DNA from: Bacillota bacterium
GTDB lineage: Bacteria > Bacillota_I > Bacilli_A > Acholeplasmatales > Acholeplasmataceae
Length of the DNA stretch: 7,230 nt
Assembly (NCBI GenBank): GCA_023431045.1
Contig: JAEYXZ010000087.1
Span: 1 to 7,230 of the forward strand
Direction: 5' to 3'
The notes under the pieces were generated by a model that saw nothing but the letters and a program-made list of their open reading frames with translations, did no database searches and had not been told where the DNA came from. The translations under genes were made by a program, and so were the position numbers. Shown here piece after piece: positions 1 to 5,228 of this stretch. Positions within the stretch are counted from its first letter, which is position 1, and the number at the start of each line of letters is the position of its first letter.

Positions 1-322
1 AGGTAACGATTATGGTTTTGACTATCTTTTCAAAAGACAGTTAGAAGCCAATGCCGTTGTAGGAGATGTTTTTATTGGTATTACGACATCAGGAAATTCA
101 AAAAATATTATAGAAGCACTTAAGTATTGTAAAGAAAAAGGAATTTTATCAATCTGTTTTAATGGCAAAAACGGCGGTCTCATTGAGCGTGAGAACTTAG
201 CAGATATAAATATTATTGTTCCTGATCAGATGACTCCTCGAATTCAAGAATCACACCTTGTAATTGGTCATACGTTATGTGCAATTATTGAAAAGGAACT
301 ATTCCCTGAATGGAAGCGATAG
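1..322 (+). CDS. gmhA: D-sedoheptulose 7-phosphate isomerase GmhA, 3' part (start outside window)
   Basis: This cytoplasmic SIS-fold isomerase converts sedoheptulose 7-phosphate to D-glycero-D-manno-heptose 7-phosphate, the first step of nucleotide-heptose synthesis. The reading frame enters at base 2 and gives the last 106 residues before a TAG; the family is usually about 190-200 residues, so roughly the N-terminal half lies upstream. The phosphosugar-binding SIS motif TTSGNS is at fragment residues 28-33. Near the C-terminus is IQESHLVIGH, in which Gln82 and His90 are eight residues apart, the spacing of the Gln/His pair at the metal site of E. coli GmhA (Q172/H180, family knowledge). The other metal ligands would be in the missing half. 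The stop lies inside the hddC start region with a 13-base overlap, so the genes are co-transcribed and probably translationally coupled. Family assignment is confident; the protein is cut by the window edge, not degenerate as far as seen. Confidence 0.92.
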   Translation, partial: GNDYGFDYLFKRQLEANAVVGDVFIGITTSGNSKNIIEALKYCKEKGILSICFNGKNGGLIERENLADINIIVPDQMTPRIQESHLVIGHTLCAIIEKELFPEWKR

Positions 323-978
323 TTCTAGCTGGTGGTTTTGGTACTAGACTAAAATCACTTGTACAAGATGTTCCAAAACCAATGGCACCAGTAAATGGGA
401 TACCATTTTTAACATTTGTATTGGATGAATTAGAAAAATTTCATTTTACGAAAGTCGTATTAGCTGTCGGATATAAATTTGAAATTATTATGAATTACTT
501 TGGTAACAAGTATAAGAATATGTCTGTTGAATATGCCATTGAAAATGAACCATTAGGTACTGGTGGTGCAATAGTACAAGCAATGAATCATATCACACTA
601 GATCATTTTTTTGTTATTAATGGAGATACATTGTTCAAAGTTGATTTCAATAAAATGATACTGGATGAACCTCTTGTTATTGCATCCAAATACTTATCTA
701 ATAATATACGCTATGGACAAATGAAGGTTGAATCTAACTATATTACAGCGTTTCAAGAAAAAGGTGTTTCATCATCAGGTTATATTAATGGTGGTATTTA
801 CTATATATCAAAAAAAATCATAGACAATATGTCATTACCAAAAAAATTCTCGTTTGAAAAAGAATTTCTTGAAGTTCGTGTTAAAAACAATCCAATTAGA
901 ACTGTTATCTTTGATGAATACTTTATTGATATGGGTATTCCTGAAGATTATTTACGATTACAGGAGGATCTAAAATGA
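310..978 (+). CDS. hddC: D-glycero-alpha-D-manno-heptose 1-phosphate guanylyltransferase HddC
   Basis: This 222-residue nucleotidyltransferase would transfer GMP from GTP to heptose 1-phosphate, giving GDP-heptose, the activated donor for glycosylation of surface polymers. It is a complete, usual-length member of the sugar-phosphate nucleotidyltransferase (RmlA-like) fold. The nucleotide-binding signature LAGGFGTRL is at residues 6-14, followed by VPKPMAP at 21-27. LGTGGA (82-87) is the nucleobase/sugar loop and NGDT (104-107) carries the metal-binding Asp106. YINGGIYYI (158-166) and FIDMGIPEDY (205-214) complete the pattern. The N-terminus and the MGIPEDY ending resemble HddC more than glucose-1-phosphate thymidylyltransferases. 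The ATG at 310 is chosen because the sugar-nucleotide motif begins at residue 3 and AAAGGA at 292-297 can serve as ribosome binding site. It overlaps gmhA by 13 bases and gmhB by 4. GTP versus another NTP cannot be proved from sequence alone; the gmhA/gmhB neighbours support the heptose substrate. Confidence 0.9.
   Translation: MEAIVLAGGFGTRLKSLVQDVPKPMAPVNGIPFLTFVLDELEKFHFTKVVLAVGYKFEIIMNYFGNKYKNMSVEYAIENEPLGTGGAIVQAMNHITLDHFFVINGDTLFKVDFNKMILDEPLVIASKYLSNNIRYGQMKVESNYITAFQEKGVSSSGYINGGIYYISKKIIDNMSLPKKFSFEKEFLEVRVKNNPIRTVIFDEYFIDMGIPEDYLRLQEDLK
962..967 (+). promoter_or_regulatory. Ribosome binding site of gmhB inside hddC
   Basis: A full consensus AGGAGG lies within the last codons of hddC, seven bases before the ATG at 975. 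With the ATGA stop/start overlap (975-978) it fixes the gmhB start and indicates translational coupling. Confidence 0.85.
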
Positions 979-1484
979 ATAAAGCCTTATTTTTAGATCG
1001 CGATGGTGTAATCAATCATGATCACAGATATGTCAATCAAATTTCCGATTTTGAATTTATGCCTGGTATATTTGAAGTCACTAAATACTTTCAAGACTTA
1101 GGTTACTTAATTATTGTAGTAACCAACCAAGGTGGTGTGTCAAAGGGGTATTATAAGCTAAGTGACTTAGAAAATATTACTGATTGGATGATTAGTCAAT
1201 TTAGTGATAAAGGTATTACCATTAGTAAAGTGTATTATGAAACGTCATTTGATGAAAATCATCCAAGAAGAAAGCCAAATCCAGGTATGTTCATAGACGC
1301 TATAAAAGAGTTTAATGTTGATCCTTCAAGTTCATTAATGGTTGGAGATAAGACAAGTGACTTAATAGCAGCGTATAAAGCAGGTATTAAGAAAAATATT
1401 TTTCTTAATGGGAAGTATCCTTTCACAGAAGTAGATTTTAAAGTCGAGAAAGTTGATTCACTATTTCAAATTCTTAAAACTTAA
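975..1484 (+). CDS. gmhB: D-glycero-D-manno-heptose 1,7-bisphosphate 7-phosphatase GmhB (zinc-loop cysteines absent)
   Basis: This HAD-superfamily phosphatase of 169 residues would remove the 7-phosphate from heptose 1,7-bisphosphate, giving the heptose 1-phosphate used by HddC; it acts in the cytoplasm. All four HAD motifs are visible: DRDGVIN (8-14, nucleophile Asp8 and acid/base Asp10), TNQGG (50-54, motif II Thr50), RRKPNPGM (98-105, motif III Lys100) and GDKTSD (124-129, motif IV Asp125/Asp129). The HisB-N/GmhB subclass is indicated by the DRDGVIN and RKPNPGM wording. Characterised GmhB proteins usually carry a Cys-x-His...Cys-x-Cys zinc loop just before motif III. Here that stretch (about 88-99, YYETSFDENHPR) has no cysteine, and I see none in the whole protein. 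It ends the operon: a hairpin terminator follows within 50 bases. Closely related histidinol-phosphatase activity is the main alternative, but the gmhA-hddC context makes heptose much more likely. Confidence 0.88.
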   Translation: MNKALFLDRDGVINHDHRYVNQISDFEFMPGIFEVTKYFQDLGYLIIVVTNQGGVSKGYYKLSDLENITDWMISQFSDKGITISKVYYETSFDENHPRRKPNPGMFIDAIKEFNVDPSSSLMVGDKTSDLIAAYKAGIKKNIFLNGKYPFTEVDFKVEKVDSLFQILKT

Positions 1485-1531
1485 TTATTTGGATTACTTT
1501 TATCAATCTTTCATTAAGCATTACAGCAATG

Positions 1532-1567
1532 ATGCAATTGTATTTAATTACGATTGCATTTTTATTT
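1532..1567 (+). terminator. Rho-independent terminator after gmhB
   Basis: ATGCAATTG (1532-1540) pairs with CGATTGCAT (1551-1559) in a nine-pair stem with one G-U, extendable by two A-T pairs into the loop. The stem runs directly into T5-A-T-TTT-type sequence (1559-1567). The stem is AT-rich and so not very stable, but the position, about 50 bases after the gmhB stop, suits the end of the heptose operon. Confidence 0.6.
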
Positions 1568-1593
1568 AATCAATAATGTATATTAAAAGTGCA

Positions 1594-1637
1594 ATATTAT
1601 GATAATCATCATGATGAATACGCTCTCATAATATGAT
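1594..1637 (+). promoter_or_regulatory. Putative promoter with nested inverted repeats (operator-like) upstream of the lipoprotein gene
   Basis: ATATTATGA at 1594-1602 and TCATAATAT at 1626-1634 are a perfect 9-base inverted repeat separated by 23 bases. Inside it sits a perfect 12-base palindrome, TCATCATGATGA (1606-1617). The right arm overlaps a -10-like TATGAT (1632-1637), with TAGAAT right after it (1637-1642) as an alternative. No convincing -35 hexamer is found about 17 bases upstream (TCATGA at 1609-1614), so promoter activity might depend on an activator, or the true promoter is elsewhere. If TATGAT is used, transcription would begin near 1644 and leave a leader of about 108 bases. 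Confidence 0.35.
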
Positions 1638-1655
1638 AGAATGAGTCTACCAAAT

Positions 1656-1745
1656 ATGAAAACGCTTTTATATGCTTTTTCATTTAAGGAATAAAAATCG
1701 ATGGACCTAGCCATTTTAATACTAGGCATGATACAAGGGGGTATC
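1656..1745 (+). other. Potential structured mRNA leader of the lipoprotein gene
   Basis: Three possible stem-loops follow one another. First, ATGAAAACGC (1656-1665) pairs with GCTTTTTCAT (1674-1683) with one mismatch and an 8-base loop. Second, CCTAG (1706-1710) pairs with CTAGG (1722-1726). Third, GATAC (1730-1734) pairs with GTATC (1741-1745) and presents AAGGGG, most of the Shine-Dalgarno sequence, in a six-base loop ahead of the ATG at 1752. I recognise no known riboswitch. Short inverted repeats are common by chance in AT-rich DNA, so only the third is notable. Confidence 0.3.
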
Positions 1746-1751
1746 CAATAT

Positions 1752-4700
1752 ATGAAGAAATTCTTCATGGTAGTATCTTTACTAACAATCGGATTGTTGA
1801 TTGTTGCTTGTACACCAACAGATACTAAAGTATTATTTACTTTAGAAGTTCAAGATGGTGGAGAAGTAACTGGAGCAACATCTGGCGGATATAGTGTTGG
1901 AACAGAATTTGATTTAGTTGCAACACCAGATGATGGCTATTCATTTGATGGATGGTATGAAGGATCAACCTTGGTTGAAGCCGATGAAGCATACTCATTC
2001 ACACTTGAAGAAGCACTAACATTAGAAGCTCGGTTTGAATTAATTCCTGTCGTCGACACATTTACTTTAACAGTTACAGCAACAGCTGGTGGAACTGTGA
2101 GTGGAACAGCAAACGGAACTTATAATGAGGATACAGCAATCACATTAACTGCAAATCCAAATAATGGATTTGAATTTGATGGTTGGTATGCTGGTGAAAC
2201 ACTTGCAAGTGATGATTTAACCTATACATTTAATCTCACTGCTAATACAACTCTAGAAGCACGCTTTGATGCAATTCCACTACCAGTGCTAAGTGCACCA
2301 ACTGGAATCACTTACCATCCAGAAAGTCAAACGTTAACTTGGACTGAAGTCAGTGGTGCAAGTGGATATCGTGTGAGTGCAGTTGAAGCAGGTAAAACAA
2401 ATGTCACGATTGCAGCAACAGTTGTTACAGATGAAAGTTTTGACTTAACAGGATTAACAACTGCGAATCATACAGTCAGTATTGTTGCACTTGGTGTTGA
2501 AGATGAATCTGAAGATTCAGTCGCTGCAACATTCAACTTAGTTCTTGTTGCTGCTAAACTATCATCAGTTACTAGTTTAGTATATGATGTAGAAAATGAT
2601 CAACTAACTTGGGATGAAGTTGCGAATTCTGATGGTTATTTAGTTGAAGTCTATAATGATTTAGATGAAGTGGTCTTATCATCTGATGGTGATATTGCAA
2701 CATCATTAGATTTAAGTCAACTTGGAGCTGGTAATTATTCAGTATCAGTTGTTACTTATGCAGCAGTTGGTTCAGTTTACTTTAATGATTCCGATGAAGC
2801 AACCCTTGATTTTGAAATTGAAAGTCTTGGTACACTTGCTGATCCTAAAAATGTCCGTATTGAAGATGGATATTTAATGTGGGATGAAACGGATGCAAGA
2901 AATATCTCTATTAAATTATATGAACTTGATTCAAGTGAAGAAATTGCCGAATATAATGTGTCATTCTTTACTGCTAATCAATTATTCTTAACAGATATAG
3001 GTGTTGCTGATGGAAATTATACCGTCGGTGTTAAATTTATCTCTAATCGTCATACCAATGAAATGAGTGCTGAAGTAACTTATGATATTACTTTAGAAAC
3101 TGTTGTCATCTATGATGCAGCAGCAATCTCAACATTCTCCGGTGAAACAATTACCGGTGGAGAACATGCGGCAGCATCACTCGTTGAAGTTGGTGGCACT
3201 AGTTTCGCAAGAGTTGTACCGACTGCAGATGGTTGGGGCCGTGTTGCTTCCCCAACGTTTAGTGTGAACTTCTCAAAGAATCCAGTTGTCTTCTTAAAGA
3301 TTGGTACTGTTATTGGTGGTTATCATATGCAGTTATCTACTGGTGGTTCATACTATTCAGTATTAGGTGATACTGCTGCTCAAGGTAGTAGAAATATTAA
3401 CTTAACTAAAGGTAATGAAGCAACTTTAATTGGTGTTAATGATGCATTCTTAAGACTTGGTGTGAACCAAATGTCAGGTGTTGGTACATCAGATGTTTCT
3501 GTTGACTATCAATATGTTGTTGTCTCATATGTTAATGAATATAGTGAAATAGGTGATATTACTGAACTTGATGATGTCACTGATGTACATTTAAACTTCT
3601 TAGGTTATGTCACATGGGCTCCAGTTGAATTTGCTGATGGTTACTATGTCACATTGACTAAAGAAGGAGAAGAAACTCCAGTTTTAGATGGTGTATCAAG
3701 AATAGCACCGCAACTTGAAGTCAGACAATTACCAGAAGGTATTTATACGATTAGTGTGGTTGCTTACAACTTAGCATTAGAAATTGAAAGTTTAGCACCA
3801 TCTGCTGACTACAAGATTGTCGTCACTGATGTCATCACTTATGATGCAGCAGCAATAGCAGCATTCCAAGGTGACAATATTACTGCTGCACTAGATCCTG
3901 AAAATAGTAATCTAGCAGTCATTAATAATACACAAGCAGCTATTTATGGTTGGGTATTCCCAGCAACAGGTGTCAATTTAAACATGGATAAAAATCCATT
4001 CATTATCACTCATGTTAATAAAGTATCTGGTGGTTATTTCTACTTTGGTGCATTTGATGGACAAACTCAATATCCTTATCGTGGAGACACCCCAGGTGAT
4101 ATTTTAAATCCAACCGTTTGGGTATATCGTGCGAATGTCAATGTTGACCGTCAAACTGTCAATACGAAAGACTTCTCAGGACCGGTTACTAACTTCAAAG
4201 TCAGACCTGGCGTATGGCATGCTGGTGGAGAAGCATTCTCACAAGTATGGCTTGAAAGTATTCGTATTGCTTATGTTGAAGAATGGCAAGACATCGTGAT
4301 TCCAGTTGAAGTATTACCAGCACCAACTCCTGAAGGATTTGGTATTAATAATGGTAATATGGCATGGAGTTCAGTTACAGTTCCTGCTGGTGCACCAGAT
4401 CCTCAATATCAAATCACCATTACCAATCAAGCGAATGAACTTGATCAAATCGTCATTAATTCGCAACCTGGAACTTCTGTTAATCTAACTAATTTGGAAT
4501 TAACACATAACGCGACTTATACATTTGCCGTTAAAGTTTTAGGTGATGGAACAGGTCTAGAAGGTGCTGATGCTTGGTATGCTGATAGTTTGGTTGGAAG
4601 TGTACAATTTACTTATACAGAAATATTAATGGTCAATGATTTTACTAACTTCCTAAATGTTACGAATCATCATGGTGATTTTACACCAAATACATCACTT

Positions 4701-5093
4701 GGAACGAATAACAGTTTAATTGTTGAAGGTCAAGCAGATGGATGGAATATCAATTCATTTGATCCAATTCTTGCAAGTAGTTTAGGTGGTAGCATCGTTG
4801 AAGGTCAAACTGTATTTATGATGCAACTAGGTGAAGTCGTTGGTGCTCCAACCATGCACTTTGGTTATTACCGTGTTGGTTCAGGTGAAGACTATCAAAG
4901 ATTATGGGGTGATACGACACTATCAACTAACCAAAGATTTGTCATCAGTGGATGGGTATACCCAGGTATGATTCATACGCCAGTTGAAGGTGATCCATTC
5001 TTGCAATTCTACTTTGGATTTGGCGGTGGAGTTGCTGGTCGCTCATTTGAAATAACACAAATTGTTATCGCTAAATACGCGATTGTATCATAA
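1752..5093 (+). CDS. Large modular surface lipoprotein: InlB-like repeats, Fn3-like domains and three copies of an unknown module
   Basis: This 1113-residue exported lipoprotein has no recognised gene name. Residues 1-19 are a signal peptide (MKKFF, then a hydrophobic core) ending in the lipobox IVAC. Cys20, the only cysteine I see, would carry the lipid and anchor the protein outside the membrane. Then come two Gly-rich InlB B-repeat-like domains with FDGWY motifs (28-97 and 104-174) and three Fn3-like domains (about 180-266, 270-357, 362-449). The remainder alternates an unrecognised beta-rich module (451-594, 694-842, 958-1110) with further Fn3-like domains (606-692, 854-957). No enzyme motif is apparent; binding of glycans or a host/substrate surface is inference. 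The start at 1752 follows AAGGGGG (1735-1741) and gives a normal signal peptide. An in-frame ATG at 1701, itself preceded by AAGGA, would add 17 residues of uncharged, hydrophobic sequence before MKK and is less likely. It is apparently a single-gene unit between terminators. Confidence 0.88.
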   Translation: MKKFFMVVSLLTIGLLIVACTPTDTKVLFTLEVQDGGEVTGATSGGYSVGTEFDLVATPDDGYSFDGWYEGSTLVEADEAYSFTLEEALTLEARFELIPVVDTFTLTVTATAGGTVSGTANGTYNEDTAITLTANPNNGFEFDGWYAGETLASDDLTYTFNLTANTTLEARFDAIPLPVLSAPTGITYHPESQTLTWTEVSGASGYRVSAVEAGKTNVTIAATVVTDESFDLTGLTTANHTVSIVALGVEDESEDSVAATFNLVLVAAKLSSVTSLVYDVENDQLTWDEVANSDGYLVEVYNDLDEVVLSSDGDIATSLDLSQLGAGNYSVSVVTYAAVGSVYFNDSDEATLDFEIESLGTLADPKNVRIEDGYLMWDETDARNISIKLYELDSSEEIAEYNVSFFTANQLFLTDIGVADGNYTVGVKFISNRHTNEMSAEVTYDITLETVVIYDAAAISTFSGETITGGEHAAASLVEVGGTSFARVVPTADGWGRVASPTFSVNFSKNPVVFLKIGTVIGGYHMQLSTGGSYYSVLGDTAAQGSRNINLTKGNEATLIGVNDAFLRLGVNQMSGVGTSDVSVDYQYVVVSYVNEYSEIGDITELDDVTDVHLNFLGYVTWAPVEFADGYYVTLTKEGEETPVLDGVSRIAPQLEVRQLPEGIYTISVVAYNLALEIESLAPSADYKIVVTDVITYDAAAIAAFQGDNITAALDPENSNLAVINNTQAAIYGWVFPATGVNLNMDKNPFIITHVNKVSGGYFYFGAFDGQTQYPYRGDTPGDILNPTVWVYRANVNVDRQTVNTKDFSGPVTNFKVRPGVWHAGGEAFSQVWLESIRIAYVEEWQDIVIPVEVLPAPTPEGFGINNGNMAWSSVTVPAGAPDPQYQITITNQANELDQIVINSQPGTSVNLTNLELTHNATYTFAVKVLGDGTGLEGADAWYADSLVGSVQFTYTEILMVNDFTNFLNVTNHHGDFTPNTSLGTNNSLIVEGQADGWNINSFDPILASSLGGSIVEGQTVFMMQLGEVVGAPTMHFGYYRVGSGEDYQRLWGDTTLSTNQRFVISGWVYPGMIHTPVEGDPFLQFYFGFGGGVAGRSFEITQIVIAKYAIVS
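1833..2273 (+). repeat. Two tandem InlB B-repeat-like domains within the lipoprotein
   Basis: The two units (1833-2042 and 2061-2273, residues 28-97 and 104-174) share the pattern FTL-V-GG-V-G, then P-(D/N)-(D/N)-G-(Y/F)-(S/E)-FDGWY near the middle and LEARF at the end. This is the divergent InlB/Listeria-Bacteroides repeat type, common as a spacer or adhesion domain in surface proteins of Gram-positives and Mollicutes relatives. Here it lies directly after the lipid anchor, probably as a stalk. Confidence 0.75.
3102..3533 (+). repeat. Unrecognised beta module, copy 1 (lipoprotein residues 451-594)
   Basis: The copy starts with IYDAAAISTF (453-462) and contains GW (494-495), KNP (509-511) and VLGDT (537-541). 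It ends in a hydrophobic strand, YQYVVVSYV (586-594). The spacing Trp495 to Thr541 is 46 residues, identical to copy 2. Its opening shares the 17-base DNA word TATGATGCAGCAGCAAT (3111-3127) with copy 2. A jelly-roll, carbohydrate-binding-like fold is a guess. Confidence 0.6.
3831..4277 (+). repeat. Unrecognised beta module, copy 2 (lipoprotein residues 694-842)
   Basis: The copy starts with ITYDAAAIAAF (695-705) and contains GW (733-734), KNP (747-749), SGGYFYFG (759-766) and YRGDT (776-780). It ends in WLESIRIAYV (833-842). It is the closest relative of copy 1, including the shared 17-base word at 3840-3856. The RGD here is probably incidental: the GDT part is what the three copies keep. Confidence 0.6.
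4623..5081 (+). repeat. Unrecognised beta module, copy 3 (lipoprotein residues 958-1110)
   Basis: This is the most divergent copy and forms the C-terminus of the protein. It keeps the Asp-rich opening (VNDFTNF, 961-967), GW (997-998), a paired-strand core (VFMMQLGEV, 1021-1029) and LWGDT (1051-1055), and ends with a hydrophobic strand (ITQIVIAKYA, 1101-1110). The distance from GW to GDT is about 11 residues longer than in copies 1 and 2, and the KNP motif is missing. Confidence 0.5.
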
Positions 5094-5111
5094 TCAATCA
5101 ATAAAATAGGT

Positions 5112-5151
5112 AAGGAAGGGGTCTATAGATCCCTTCCTTCCACATCTTTTT
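5112..5151 (+). terminator. Rho-independent terminator after the lipoprotein gene
   Basis: AAGGAAGGGGTC (5112-5123) pairs with GATCCCTTCCTT (5128-5139) over twelve pairs with one G-U, closing a TATA loop; this is a far more GC-rich stem than its surroundings. A T5 run (5147-5151) follows after a seven-base spacer. The hairpin begins 19 bases after the TAA at 5091-5093. The spacer before the T run is longer than ideal, but the stem is strong. Confidence 0.78.
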
Positions 5152-5155
5152 GATT

Positions 5156-5202
5156 ATATCTATTGAATAGATATTGTTAAAAACATGTGTTATTCATAAT
5201 AA
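5156..5202 (+). promoter_or_regulatory. Perfect 19-base palindrome beside a putative promoter of the downstream gene
   Basis: ATATCTATT (5156-5164), a central G, and AATAGATAT (5166-5174) form a perfect odd palindrome, typical in size of a dimeric repressor site. It abuts a -35-like TTGTTA (5174-5179). The possible -10 boxes are CATAAT (5195-5200, 15-base spacer) or TAATAA (5197-5202, 17-base spacer). A regulator bound there would touch the -35 region. Alternatively the palindrome is only an AT-rich hairpin belonging to the terminator region. Confidence 0.4.
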
Positions 5203-5215
5203 ATTTTTAAACGAG

Positions 5216-5221
5216 AAGGAG
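5216..5221 (+). promoter_or_regulatory. Ribosome binding site deciding the start at 5229
   Basis: AAGGAG lies seven bases before the ATG at 5229, where a lysine-rich signal peptide begins. No competing in-frame start with a comparable site is seen nearby. Confidence 0.85.
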
Positions 5222-5228
5222 CCTCACG

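Noticed and set aside
776..780. RGD cell-attachment motif at lipoprotein residues 777-779 (the coordinates given here are protein residues; DNA about 4080-4088)
   Set aside because: Only the GDT part is kept in the three module copies, so the arginine is probably coincidental.
1701..1751. Alternative upstream start (ATG at 1701) for the lipoprotein
   Set aside because: AAGGA at 1686-1690 makes it possible, but it would put 17 uncharged, hydrophobic residues before the MKK n-region, whereas the start at 1752 gives a textbook 20-residue lipoprotein signal.
1583..1768. 61-codon minus-strand open frame covering the intergenic region and the lipoprotein start
   Set aside because: It crosses the promoter, leader and start region of a well-supported plus-strand gene and shows no family resemblance. 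Its MKNFF-like start arises from the palindromic ATGAAGAA/TTCTTCAT.
4306..4488. 60-codon plus-strand open frame in another frame inside the lipoprotein gene
   Set aside because: It lies wholly within the long, domain-supported lipoprotein frame and has no plausible start signal of its own.
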